Part shown: positions 1 to 9,666 of the stretch, piece after piece
How positions within the stretch are numbered: the stretch's first letter is position 1
How the letters are laid out: every line of letters begins with the position of its first letter
From: Isotricha intestinalis
Taxonomy: Eukaryota > Ciliophora > Litostomatea > Vestibuliferida > Isotrichidae
Assembly: GCA_023807065.1 (NCBI GenBank)
Contig: JAJJLU010003649.1
Location: 1 to 41,909, forward strand
Direction: 5' to 3'
DNA: 41,909 nucleotides
Notes under the pieces: generated by a model
Databases searched by the model: none
The model's input: only the letters and a program-made list of their open reading frames with translations
Told to the model about the DNA's origin: nothing
Translations under genes and position numbers: made by a program

Positions 1-222
1 TCAAATTGAGTTAATAATAAAGTTCTTTTTAAAAAATGATTTATGATTCTTTGTTGAGTATATAAATTTATTATTTTATTTGTAAATAATTCTTTTTTGA
101 ATCTTAATGTTTCTTTACTTTTAATCTTTATGATTTCTTCTATTTTATCATCTTTATTCCAAAAAAATAATAAAAAAATAATAATTAAATGTAAAAAAAA
201 TACAAAAAAAGAAAAAATAACT
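1..222 (-). CDS. Partial ORF, possible membrane protein running off the window
   Basis: On the minus strand a frame is open from 222 to the window edge (about 74 codons). It begins with a very hydrophobic stretch (Phe/Tyr/Ile/Leu-rich, one helix length, ending in a Trp near 160). It then turns abruptly charged (NKDDKIEEIIKIKSK) and continues to the edge. Upstream, 225-345, another minus frame is also strongly hydrophobic and contains a Met (about 248-250, MLDLYYIFF). One extra T in the 7-T run near 162-168 would join the two frames. So this may be one membrane-anchored protein broken by a homopolymer error or a true frameshift. No family is recognised. An AT-rich non-coding explanation is possible. 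Confidence 0.3.
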
Positions 223-391
223 TTAAAAAAAATATAATATAAATCAAGCATAAAAATAATTAAAGAAAAAAATATTACTTTATAAATTAAATTTATTTCA
301 TTCAAATTAAGTTTATTATCGAATTTAGAATTCTTTTATATTTATTTTAATATATATTTTAAAACATTAAATTATCATAATAAATATTTAA

Positions 392-2101
392 ATGGAAGTT
401 GAATTAATATATAAAGAAAATTCTTTTGTTTTTAATATATCACCATTTATGCCAATTTCTTATTTAAGAACATTATCTCATAAAATATTTCATATTCCAT
501 TTGAATCATTAAATTTATCATATCAAAACATAAATATAGAAAAACAATATAATGATTCTTCTTTAAGTGATTTTTTTCATTCTCCAAATAATAGAATAAT
601 AGTAAAAGTAACAGAATCAGATTCTAAAAATTTATATAAAACTTTATTAACATCAACAATAAGTTCATCTTTAAAAATTCCAAAATTAAATATGAATAAT
701 GTTTATATAAATAATAATATGAATAATTTAAATAGTAATAATGATAATTTAAATAGTATAAATAGCAATTTAAATACTAATAACAATTTAAATATTAATA
801 GTAATAATAATGAAGAAAGAAAAAATTTAAAAAAGCAATTTGACATAAATAGATATATAATAAATAATGAATTAAACGAATCAAAAAAAGAAGAAGAGAA
901 AAAAAAAGAAAAATGTGAAATATGTCAAAAAAGAGAAATATCAATATTTTGTAGAGAAGAGTGTAAATTTTTATGTAAAGTAGATAAAAATATGGGACAT
1001 ATAAATCATAAATATTTAAATGTAGAACAGGGAAATATAGAACAATGTGGTTATTTTTATCAAAAAGAATTAATAAATGAAATTCAAAATCAAGAAAATG
1101 AAATAAAAAATTTAATAGAAAAAGCAAATAAAGAAAGATTAAATGATAAAATAGAAGAAATATATGATATTTTAGCAAAAATTGGAGATACTGAAAGAAA
1201 TGTTATGGATAATATTCCTTCTCTTCCTTTAGATTCAATTACTAATAATGATTATAATGAAATTAAAAGGAATATTTATTATATTAAAGATAATATTAAA
1301 AGTAAAAATCCTTTTACTTATTCTGATAAAAAATCTTTTTTTAAAGAATTACAAAAAGAAGATTTTAATTTAGATAGTTTAAAAAAAGATATTGAATCAA
1401 TTAAAAGAAAATATGATTTTCAAGATATGTTATGTGAAATATTAGAACAATTAAGAATCCATTTAGAAAAATTAAATGAGTCCTTAAATGAAATTTGGAA
1501 TGGAAATAGATTTAATGTAATAGCATTTTCTCATGATATGGAAGAAATATGTAAAACATTAAAAAAAAAATTTCTAGTTAATGTTTCTGATTCAGAAGAA
1601 GAAAATTCAGATTTTGAAAGTGATTTAGAAGAAATATATTTTGAAAATAAAAATAATAATAATAGAATCAATAATGTTATTTTACCTAAACTTTCTTTTA
1701 AGAAGAAAAAAGAAAATAATAGTAAATTACCTTTATTTAATAGTTTAAATGTAAATTTAGAAAGAAGAAAAAAAATATCAAATAATAATATATTAAAATT
1801 TGAAAGTGAAGATTCTGATTCAAATGATTCTGAAGAAAAAGAAAGAAAAAAAAATGCTTTTACTGATAGATTAAATAATAAAACTATGGATGAAAGAAAA
1901 AATAAATTTAATCATAGAAAAGATGATATTCAATTAGATCAAATTTTATTAAATGAAAATAATGTTAGTAAAGGTCCTAAAAGACCTCCTAAAAGAAATA
2001 GTATTAGAATGAGTATTTTTGTAAGAAATATGAATAAAGTTGATTCTGCTAGTACTTCTAAAATTATGAAAGTTAAAAAAAAGAAAAAAAAAATGGTGTA
2101 A
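392..2101 (+). CDS. Ubiquitin-like/B-box zinc finger coiled-coil protein
   Basis: Predicted 569 residues. Residues 1-72 have the spacing of a ubiquitin-like fold: beta-hairpin start MEVELIYKENSFVFNI, a helix with ISYLRTLSHKIF, then a late IIVKV strand. An Asn-rich linker (about 105-150) follows. A B-box-type zinc finger lies near residues 175-206: C175xxC178, C187, C191, C195, then H203 and H206. About 200 residues with helical, coiled-coil character follow (EIQNQENEIKNLIEKANKER), then an acidic Ser/Asp/Glu patch and a basic tail ending in poly-Lys. This resembles TRIM-like proteins without a RING finger. A protein-binding or scaffold role is an inference. The start is the first ATG, in the A-rich context usual here. 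The B-box call is fairly secure; the Ubl call is weaker. Confidence 0.72.
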   Translation: MEVELIYKENSFVFNISPFMPISYLRTLSHKIFHIPFESLNLSYQNINIEKQYNDSSLSDFFHSPNNRIIVKVTESDSKNLYKTLLTSTISSSLKIPKLNMNNVYINNNMNNLNSNNDNLNSINSNLNTNNNLNINSNNNEERKNLKKQFDINRYIINNELNESKKEEEKKKEKCEICQKREISIFCREECKFLCKVDKNMGHINHKYLNVEQGNIEQCGYFYQKELINEIQNQENEIKNLIEKANKERLNDKIEEIYDILAKIGDTERNVMDNIPSLPLDSITNNDYNEIKRNIYYIKDNIKSKNPFTYSDKKSFFKELQKEDFNLDSLKKDIESIKRKYDFQDMLCEILEQLRIHLEKLNESLNEIWNGNRFNVIAFSHDMEEICKTLKKKFLVNVSDSEEENSDFESDLEEIYFENKNNNNRINNVILPKLSFKKKKENNSKLPLFNSLNVNLERRKKISNNNILKFESEDSDSNDSEEKERKKNAFTDRLNNKTMDERKNKFNHRKDDIQLDQILLNENNVSKGPKRPPKRNSIRMSIFVRNMNKVDSASTSKIMKVKKKKKKMV

Positions 2102-2303
2102 AATTTTTATTAGTTTTTTCAAATCTTTTTTTCTTTTTTGTAAATTTGTTTTTTTATTTTTTCTAAATGTAAAAAATGGAATATTTTGAATAATATGTTA
2201 ATATAATTATTATTTTACTCAAACATTTTTTTGTTCATCAAAAAGAAATTATAAAAAGGAATAAATTTATATTTAAAAAATTTAAAAAAAAATAAAAAAA
2301 TAA

Positions 2304-4820
2304 ATGACACCAAAATCTCGCCTCCTTTCCCTTCTTCCATATTTACTTTCCTTCCTCCTCTTCTCCTCTACTCTTTATTTCTGCACTCAACCATTCCCTA
2401 AAAGACAAAGACTTCGTTCCCTTTTATCTCTAGATGAAACTAATGAAATATGTTTCGATGACGCGGACTGGCACATTGGTAACTACTATAGTACAGGACA
2501 AAAAGTATCCTTTGAACGTACAATATACACAGATAATGCACGTCCTTTAATCAACATGGCAATTGGTAAAGGTTCCTATAGTTATAATAGAGGTGAATAT
2601 GTAGAACGACTTGGTCCCTACTTTTTCTTTGTTGTCTGTGCGGGAATCTCTCTCATTGTATGGGTGTTTGTTTGGATATGTTGGGCAAATCAATGTTGTT
2701 GTTGTGATTTTTTACATGCCAAACAATATAGGAATTTAGCTTTTTGGGTTGCTATCATATTCTATTTTGGAATGATTGCTTGTTGTATTAGTGGTTTTGT
2801 TTATCTTTATAGGTTTAATATTGATTTAAATGGAGCTACTTGTGCTTTTGAAAAAGTTTATTATGATATGAAGGAAGGTCAAATGAAAAAAGATTATCCC
2901 AAATGGGAAGGGCTTGAATCTATTAGTTGGAAAATCAAAAATTTAAGTGGGTTTATTAATAAGGTTAAAAAAATCACTGACGAGAAGTTTTTTTTTTATC
3001 CCCCTTCTGATGATTGGGGTTATGATGATGAACTTAAATTAATTGGGAATGATATATATATTAGAACTATAAAACAATTAATTGATGATTCTAATTCAAT
3101 AAAAATTCGTTATAATTATAATTCCAGTATTGATAATTATTCTATTCATGAAAATGGTAATGAAAGTATGAATATCCCATTTTTTGAGAAATATATTCAA
3201 AGTGATAATCTTACCATTTCAAAAACTGCTTTTGGGAAAATTCTCCTAGATATTAGAAGTAAAATTAACCCTTATTTAAATAAATTACAAATTATTCAAG
3301 AAAAAATAAATGAACTTGCTTTAAATGGAGATTCATATATAAATAATTTAAATGAAGTTTCCGCGAATATAAATTCAGTCAATGAAGATTGGAAAAACTT
3401 TAGACCTTTTATTTTAGATAAATGGGATTATTATAGACATGTGACATATGCTTTTTTTTATATTGTTTTATTAATATATTTTATTATAGTTTTAGGATTA
3501 TCGCTTAGTGGTATTGGTTTTTTAATTACATATGTTTGTATTAAAGAGCAAACTTTAATAAGGAAAATATTAGTTATTATTTGGAATTGTGTTAAATTCT
3601 TTGCTTTTTCTTATTTTATGTATGGAGCTGCATTTGGAATGTTAAGTTTAGCTTTCAAAGATTGTATTGGATTTATTAATTATGCTTTTAGTGAAGAAAA
3701 TTTAAATTCTGAAAATCCAATGATAATCCCAAACAAGACTTCAATTCCAGTATTAAAATATTGTTTATTAGGTAAAAAAACAGATTTAATAAAAATGTAC
3801 GAATTAGATACTTTATTAATTGAATCTTTAGAGAACCTTTATACTGAATTTAATAAATTATTGAATTATAATACAGACAATTTAAAAACTTATTTATCTG
3901 CTCAAGAAGGTACAAAATTAATTAATCAATATAAAAGTCTAGAAAAATTAATTCTAGAAAACCCTGAAAATAATAATTTGACAGCCACTATTGTTGATAA
4001 AATAAATAGAATATTAGATGGATGTGATAATACTGAAGATAATTGGGTAATATCAGGATGTGCTGTTAATCAATTTTCATGTGATAGAAATTTTGACACA
4101 TATGCCGAAAACAATTATTATAAAGCAAGTTTATGTAATAAAAAACAATGTTGTGTTGAATTAGTAAAAATTAATAGTAATTGTAATTTTAGTCGATATA
4201 ATCAAAAAATTTATTCTGAATGTAAAAATATTAATAATGAAACTTTTTTTAAATATATTTATTTCATACAAGATTTAAACGACAGGCATAATTCAATTTT
4301 AGATACAATTCAAGGTTACCAAAATTTAATTGTTTCTTCAGTTTTTTCAATGTGTGAAGATTTATTATCATCTATACAAAGTATATCAGATAATTTTAAA
4401 GAGGATTTAAATAAATTTACAGAAGATGCAATAACATATGGTGGAATATTTTCATTTATGGATTGTGCTTTTTTAAGAAATGATATTAATATTATATTTG
4501 AACTTTTTACAAGTTTATCTTCTCGCTCAAGAAGTTTATGTGGAATTTGTTGTTCAATGGCTTTTTTTGGTTGTGTTACTGTTTATTTTTCTCTTTTTTG
4601 TATGTATCATTATGATAAAAGTAGATTTAAAGATTTAAAAAAAGATAAAATTGGTTCTTTTGGTGGAAGCAGTGATGATCATTATCACAAAAAAAAAAGC
4701 AAAGTTCCTTTAATTGATAATCAATATAAAAAAAATAAAGATAAGGAAATTGAATTAACTTCAAGAATTAGTGAAGATAATGATAGCAAGAATGATACTT
4801 CAAGAAGTAAAAGAAAATAA
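2304..4820 (+). CDS. Prominin-like pentaspan membrane glycoprotein
   Basis: 838 residues, close to animal prominins (about 850). A signal peptide or signal anchor occupies residues 8-28. Then come an extracellular segment, TM1 (about 107-127), a Cys-rich cytoplasmic turn (CWANQCCCCDF, 126-136) and TM2 (145-169). A large extracellular loop of about 210 residues is followed by TM3 (about 383-408), TM4 (about 422-450), a second large loop of about 290 residues with many Cys and Asn, TM5 (about 744-768) and a charged cytoplasmic tail. This order, with the Cys-rich TM1-TM2 loop, is the prominin architecture. In animals prominins sit in cholesterol-rich membrane protrusions, and a role in protrusion or cilium membrane is inferred from that. 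The first roughly 400 bases use C-ending and CTN Leu codons far more than the rest of the gene. Confidence 0.75.
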   Translation: MTPKSRLLSLLPYLLSFLLFSSTLYFCTQPFPKRQRLRSLLSLDETNEICFDDADWHIGNYYSTGQKVSFERTIYTDNARPLINMAIGKGSYSYNRGEYVERLGPYFFFVVCAGISLIVWVFVWICWANQCCCCDFLHAKQYRNLAFWVAIIFYFGMIACCISGFVYLYRFNIDLNGATCAFEKVYYDMKEGQMKKDYPKWEGLESISWKIKNLSGFINKVKKITDEKFFFYPPSDDWGYDDELKLIGNDIYIRTIKQLIDDSNSIKIRYNYNSSIDNYSIHENGNESMNIPFFEKYIQSDNLTISKTAFGKILLDIRSKINPYLNKLQIIQEKINELALNGDSYINNLNEVSANINSVNEDWKNFRPFILDKWDYYRHVTYAFFYIVLLIYFIIVLGLSLSGIGFLITYVCIKEQTLIRKILVIIWNCVKFFAFSYFMYGAAFGMLSLAFKDCIGFINYAFSEENLNSENPMIIPNKTSIPVLKYCLLGKKTDLIKMYELDTLLIESLENLYTEFNKLLNYNTDNLKTYLSAQEGTKLINQYKSLEKLILENPENNNLTATIVDKINRILDGCDNTEDNWVISGCAVNQFSCDRNFDTYAENNYYKASLCNKKQCCVELVKINSNCNFSRYNQKIYSECKNINNETFFKYIYFIQDLNDRHNSILDTIQGYQNLIVSSVFSMCEDLLSSIQSISDNFKEDLNKFTEDAITYGGIFSFMDCAFLRNDINIIFELFTSLSSRSRSLCGICCSMAFFGCVTVYFSLFCMYHYDKSRFKDLKKDKIGSFGGSSDDHYHKKKSKVPLIDNQYKKNKDKEIELTSRISEDNDSKNDTSRSKRK

Positions 4821-4963
4821 ATATTATTATTATTATATAGTTTTTTTGAATTTTAATTAAAAATAAAATCTTATTATCTAATTTTTTATTAAGACATTTT
4901 ATAAAAAAACAAATAAAAAAAAAACATATTTTTCATAATTATATTAAAAATATTTCAAAAAAC

Positions 4964-5392
4964 TTAAAAATCTCCATCCATAAGTTTATTAAGAGCTTTT
5001 TGAGTATCTTTGGCTAATTTCTTATATTCTTCTAAATTATTATTAGCAGTTGTGATAGTAGAAATTAAAGTATTACAATCAGTAAGAAGAGATTGAGGAA
5101 GAGTAGAATTTAAAGCAACAACTTTTTCTTTAAATTTGGAAAGATAATGAGAATATAATAAATATATATTATCTACATCATCATCTAAATCTGCATTTTT
5201 TGTTATGTTATCTAATGAATGATTTGCTATAGATGAATTTACATCATTAATTGCTTCAAATAAATCTTGTATTTCTTTTAATGGTCTTCCTAATTTTTTA
5301 CATATTTTCTCCTTTGATCCTTTTGTTTTCACTTTTATTGTTTCTGTTATTATTATGAGAAATGATAATATTAAAATTTGGAAAATTTTCAT
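4964..5392 (-). CDS. Small secreted or lumenal protein, unknown
   Basis: 142 residues on the minus strand. The N-terminus (MKIFQILILSFLIIITET, 1-18) is a classic signal peptide: one basic residue, then a hydrophobic core. The mature part is mostly helical, with repeated LxxL-type spacing (GRPLKEIQDLFEAINDVNSS, then a helix with NLEEYKKLAKDTQKALNKL) and two Cys (one near residue 31 and one near 106). There is no TM segment after the signal, so export or residence in a compartment lumen is likely. I recognise no family. It ends with TAA and faces away from the next gene across a 651-bp intergenic region. Confidence 0.7.
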   Translation of the reverse strand: MKIFQILILSFLIIITETIKVKTKGSKEKICKKLGRPLKEIQDLFEAINDVNSSIANHSLDNITKNADLDDDVDNIYLLYSHYLSKFKEKVVALNSTLPQSLLTDCNTLISTITTANNNLEEYKKLAKDTQKALNKLMDGDF

Positions 5393-6043
5393 TTTTTTTT
5401 AAAGGAATTTGATTTATTTTTTTTTTTTTGCTTATTTTATATTCGTTTTTTTTATCTGTATTTAATTTATTTTATTTATTTATTAATTATTTTTTTATAT
5501 TTTTAAATATTTTAAATAAAATTATTTGAATATTAGATATTAATACAATAATATATATTTAATATCAAAAAAATAATACATATTTTATTTTGAATTTTTG
5601 GGTATTGGAGCAATTACAAAAAGCTTTTTTGTTGTATATATTTTTTAATGTATTAATTTAATATTATATTATTTAATTTTTATTTTGGGAGTTTTGTTTT
5701 TTTTGTGATTATTTAATATTTTCAATTAAATGATTTAGATTTCTTATTTTTATATATGTATTGTTTTATGTATTGTTATTTTTCTCTTTATTTAATAATT
5801 TTTGTTGTTATTTTTTGAATAACAATCCAAAATATCAATATTAATTTATTTGTTATTTCAGTGAACTAATCCAAAACAATAATTGAGAATAACTTATTAA
5901 ACAAATAAACCCAATTTAATATAAAATAAAAAAAATGAAAAAAATAAAATACCAAAATATTAAACAGAATAAAATTATATCTTCTATTATTTCTTGTTTA
6001 ATACTTAATTATATAATTTAAATTTATATGAATATTTAAAAAA
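5393..6043. other. 651-bp divergent intergenic region
   Basis: Lies between the starts of the small secreted protein gene (-) and the 457-residue unknown gene (+), so it should hold both promoters. It is T-rich in the left half and A-rich toward the right end. The stretch around 5596-5636 is slightly richer in G/C than its surroundings. I see no ORF, RNA gene or repeat that I can support. Confidence 0.6.
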
Positions 6044-7417
6044 ATGAGCATTGCAAAAAATAAAATTTCAATATCAAAAATATTAAAGAGTAAATGTTTT
6101 TCTCGAAATTATTCTAAATTACAAAATGCTTTAATAACATATAGATTATTTCCTTATAATTTAAGATTAAAAAAAATCCCTCCAAAAGTTTATTCAATAA
6201 GACCAATAAGGAAAAAATATGATAGTTTAAATAAAAAAAATAATCCTGTTTTTCAATTAGATGATATAATATTAAAAGCAGAAGATAAATTTGAAAAAAC
6301 AAAAGAACGTTTTAATTTTTATAAAGATACAAATAATTTATTTGAAAAAAATTATAAATTATTAGTTAAAAGTTCTTCTGATAAAAATATCATTAAAAGT
6401 GCTGTTCAAATTGAACAAGAGAAAAAAGATGAACAATTATTTAAAAAAGGTCCTTTGCTAATGAAAAAAAAAAGAGAATTGGATTTTTATTATTTAAATA
6501 ATTCAAAAAATAAAAAAATAAAAGTTTCCAATGAAAAATCAGTTAAATTTTTAGAAAAATTAAAAACAATAATAAAAATAAAAAAAAGTAAAAATAAAGA
6601 TGATGAAAATTCAAGAAACAAATATTTAATATTAAATAATAATAATACTAACAATAATAATACAAATAGTAATATAATAGAAAAAGAAATTAGTAATGAA
6701 GAATTAATAAAATCAATTTTACAAACAAATCAATCATTAGATTTATTAAATGAAAATAAAAATTATTTAGATGAATATATAGAAAGAAAAGATAATAATA
6801 AAACTACAACAACAGGATTTTTTTCACCAAATATAACAAATAATTCAATTAAGTATCCTTTACAAAAAAACTTGATGAAAAATTCTTTTGATAATAATAA
6901 ATCAAATATTAATTATTCAAGACAATCAGATAATGAAATAAGAAGGAAAATAAAGGAAAATTCATTAATAACACTTCCAAAAACTAAATTTGAATTATTT
7001 AAAAAATATGGGAAATTAAAAATGAAAAAAAAATATTATACTCAATTTAACAGTCCAAAAATTAATAATTTTAATTCACAAACTCAAATTGAATGTTTTT
7101 ATGAAAAAATTAAATCAAATCCAAAAATTAAAGAAGAAGATTATGAGAATATTAGTAATTATTTTAGAAAAGAATCTAAATCACCTACTCCTATAAATTT
7201 AAAGTCACATTTTTCTTCTTTTCAACTTTTTAATTCTATTAGAAAAACTCAATTAAAACTTCAAGATTTTAATGTAAAAAATTCAGTTAAAAAAATATAT
7301 GAAAATAGAGTTCCTTTTGAAACAAACAAAAAATTTGGAAAATTAGATGAATTAGATATGAAAATAAAATTTTTCCAAAGGAAATTTTCAAAATTTCTTT
7401 TAGATCAATCAAAATAA
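6044..7417 (+). CDS. Basic Asn/Lys-rich protein, unknown
   Basis: 457 residues, with no family recognised. The N-terminus is basic (MSIAKNKISISKILKSKCFSRNYSK), and short basic motifs recur (SIRPIRKKY, KKIKVSNEKSVKFLEKLK). The middle (about 190-215) is an Asn/Thr low-complexity run. The C-terminal third again holds basic, aromatic segments (KTKFELFKKYGKLKMKKKYY and KKFGKLDELDMKIKFFQRKF). No TM segment, signal peptide or zinc motif is visible. The composition suggests a largely disordered cytoskeletal or nucleic-acid-associated protein, but this is only a guess. It converges on the small gene at 7539-7754 with 121 bp between stops. Confidence 0.7.
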   Translation: MSIAKNKISISKILKSKCFSRNYSKLQNALITYRLFPYNLRLKKIPPKVYSIRPIRKKYDSLNKKNNPVFQLDDIILKAEDKFEKTKERFNFYKDTNNLFEKNYKLLVKSSSDKNIIKSAVQIEQEKKDEQLFKKGPLLMKKKRELDFYYLNNSKNKKIKVSNEKSVKFLEKLKTIIKIKKSKNKDDENSRNKYLILNNNNTNNNNTNSNIIEKEISNEELIKSILQTNQSLDLLNENKNYLDEYIERKDNNKTTTTGFFSPNITNNSIKYPLQKNLMKNSFDNNKSNINYSRQSDNEIRRKIKENSLITLPKTKFELFKKYGKLKMKKKYYTQFNSPKINNFNSQTQIECFYEKIKSNPKIKEEDYENISNYFRKESKSPTPINLKSHFSSFQLFNSIRKTQLKLQDFNVKNSVKKIYENRVPFETNKKFGKLDELDMKIKFFQRKFSKFLLDQSK

Positions 7418-7538
7418 AAATATAGTTAAAAATTCTATATATTTAATAATTATATAAATCAAAAAAAGTTATAATAAAGTATCATTCTAAATAAAAACAA
7501 AATAAATATAAAAAATAAAAATATTAAAACTCTTTATT

Positions 7539-7754
7539 TTAAGAACCTTCTTCAGTCAAAACAATAGAATTTTCAATAGAATTTTCTTCATAATGTTTAC
7601 TATATTGTACTAAATTATCTTCCATTTCTAAATGTTGTTTTTTATCTTCAACATTTTTTTTATTTTCAATATTTGAATCAGAAGAATTTTTATCTTCATT
7701 TACTTTGTCCTTCATATCACAATTTAAAGCCATACATTCAATCATATTTCCCAT
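7539..7754 (-). CDS. Small acidic protein, unknown
   Basis: 71 residues. It starts MGNMIECMALNCDMKDK; Gly2 followed by Cys7 and Cys12 could allow N-myristoylation and palmitoylation, although position 6 is Glu rather than the preferred Ser/Thr. The rest is acidic and disordered (Asp/Glu/Asn/Ser with NKKNVEDKKQHLEMED). It is short, but it lies in a gap between larger genes, starts 73 bp from the divergent gene at 7828, and ends with a TAA. I take it as a probable real gene. No function can be assigned. Confidence 0.5.
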   Translation of the reverse strand: MGNMIECMALNCDMKDKVNEDKNSSDSNIENKKNVEDKKQHLEMEDNLVQYSKHYEENSIENSIVLTEEGS

Positions 7755-7827
7755 TCTTTTAATTAAAATAATAATAATTGATTTTAATTATTTTTAGAAA
7801 AAGATTTAATTTTATTTAAAATAAAAT

Positions 7828-9393
7828 ATGAAAAATATTTCTCCTACAACAAATATATATGTTTTAAATAAAAAATTTCATAATTGTTCAGAAAATAAAA
7901 ATAAATCATCATCAGAAACAAATAGAACTACTTTAAGTGGATTAATTAAAAGTAGTGAAGATAATAATTATGGAAAAAAATTTTATAACAAAATAATAAA
8001 TACTATTTTATATTCAAAATATAATGTTTTACCTCAAGAACATGATATGATGCTTTTAGAAAATGTTCTTCAATCAAAATATTGTCATGATCTTGCAGTT
8101 TTTAAAGAAAAAATATTATTTAATTACAATGAAGAATTTTTAAAAAGATTTTATAATCAAGAAGAAAGTATTTTAAGAATTCCTAAATTTGTAACATATT
8201 ATAAAAATTATTTAATGTTTTTTTGTAAACCAATATTTAGTGAATTAGATTTAAATGATTTAATTCAAGCATATAGTGAAAGAAAAGCACAAATTTTTTA
8301 TCAGAATAATTATAAAGATGAAATTCCTAAAGAAGAAAAAGAAAATTTACCTTTATTTACTATTTTTACTCCTAAAATTAGGAAATTAATTTCTAATAAT
8401 AATTCTTTATCTAATTTAACTGTTATTTTTCCTAGTTTAAATAATTCTAATATTTCTTCTCTTGAATCTTCTATGATAAAAATTATTAATGATTTAACTT
8501 TGAAAAAAAACCCAATTAAAAAAAAAGTAAATATGAATATTAATAATATTAATAATAATATAAAAAAAAAAGAAAACAATAATAATACTTTAAGTAACAG
8601 AGAAAAAATTAATAATAAGAATATTGGAATGAAAAAAGAGAATAATAATACTTTAGTGGTAAAAGAAAAAATATCTAAAAATTTTAAAGCTTCAAGTCCA
8701 GATTGTACAAAAACTAATATTTTAGGAAAAAATTTATTTTTCATTTACAATCAAAATTTCAAAAAAGTGATCTCAAATCATAACCACACAAAAACTAGTA
8801 CAAATTTAAATCAATTTATAGAAAAGGTTATTTTAGATAATGGAAATTCAAAAAAAAGTTTTTCTAAAAAATCAGTATCAAAAACAAAAGTATTATATAA
8901 TAAAAAAAGATCTCGAAATTTAATAATAAGTAATCCATTACTTTCAAATTTAGGAATTTATACTTATAAAAATGAAAAAAATAATAAACCTAAATTCTCT
9001 CTTAATTCTATTCATAATACAATAAATTCAATATTATCTCCTGGAAAAAAAACAAGATGTATTACTGAAAGAAATAATCAAAATTTAATTAAAGCAATTA
9101 AACAAGTTGAAAATAATGAAAATAAAAAAATTAAAAAAAATTTATCTAGAAATATTAATAGAAATAGTTTTAGTAATTGTAAAATTCCTTTTTCTACTAT
9201 GTTATTAACTGGAAAAAATTATATTAATAATTTTAATGATTTTATTTTAAAAACTGATTATTATAATAATGGAATGAAAATCAGAAATAATTCGAATCAA
9301 AAAGTTAAAATTAATAATAAAATTATTTCTAATAAAGGGATTAATCAAATTAAACAATGTATTCAAACTCAAAAGAAAAAATTTAAAAAGTAA
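7828..9393 (+). CDS. Asn/Lys-rich protein with a folded N-terminal third, unknown
   Basis: 521 residues. Residues about 45-155 are compositionally normal and look folded (HDMMLLENVLQSKYCHD, FVTYYKNYLMFFCKPIF, ELDLNDLIQAYSERKAQIFY). The remaining two thirds are Asn/Lys/Ser low-complexity, with a repeat-like KENNNTL segment near 245-275. The N-terminal block (FYNKIINTILYSKYNVLP, then YKNYLMFFCKPIFSELDLN) may be a short protein-interaction domain, but I cannot match it to a named family. No signal peptide, TM segment or zinc ligands are visible. It probably shares a promoter with the divergent small gene ending at 7754. Confidence 0.7.
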   Translation: MKNISPTTNIYVLNKKFHNCSENKNKSSSETNRTTLSGLIKSSEDNNYGKKFYNKIINTILYSKYNVLPQEHDMMLLENVLQSKYCHDLAVFKEKILFNYNEEFLKRFYNQEESILRIPKFVTYYKNYLMFFCKPIFSELDLNDLIQAYSERKAQIFYQNNYKDEIPKEEKENLPLFTIFTPKIRKLISNNNSLSNLTVIFPSLNNSNISSLESSMIKIINDLTLKKNPIKKKVNMNINNINNNIKKKENNNNTLSNREKINNKNIGMKKENNNTLVVKEKISKNFKASSPDCTKTNILGKNLFFIYNQNFKKVISNHNHTKTSTNLNQFIEKVILDNGNSKKSFSKKSVSKTKVLYNKKRSRNLIISNPLLSNLGIYTYKNEKNNKPKFSLNSIHNTINSILSPGKKTRCITERNNQNLIKAIKQVENNENKKIKKNLSRNINRNSFSNCKIPFSTMLLTGKNYINNFNDFILKTDYYNNGMKIRNNSNQKVKINNKIISNKGINQIKQCIQTQKKKFKK

Positions 9394-9666
9394 TAATATT
9401 ATAAAAGATGTATATTATATTTTATTTGATTAAAAAATATTTTTCTTTTTATATTATTTTATATAATAGTTTTTATAAACATATTTTTATTCTCAAAATT
9501 TAGAATTGAAGTTAAAAATCTTATTTTGATAAGATATTTTCTTAATATTTATTTATTTTTTTTTCTTTTTTTTACATTTTTTTAAGTATTTTATTTTATT
9601 TTTTATTACTTTAATGATTTTTAATTATTGGAATTTTATATTTTTTTATAAGGAAATAAAATTTTA

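Noticed and set aside
795..1178. 127-codon minus-strand ORF opposite the B-box gene
   Set aside because: It is antisense to a coding gene and consists almost entirely of Leu, Phe, Tyr and Ile, as expected from the complement of Lys/Asn-rich codons. Similar shadows occur opposite or within nearly all genes here.
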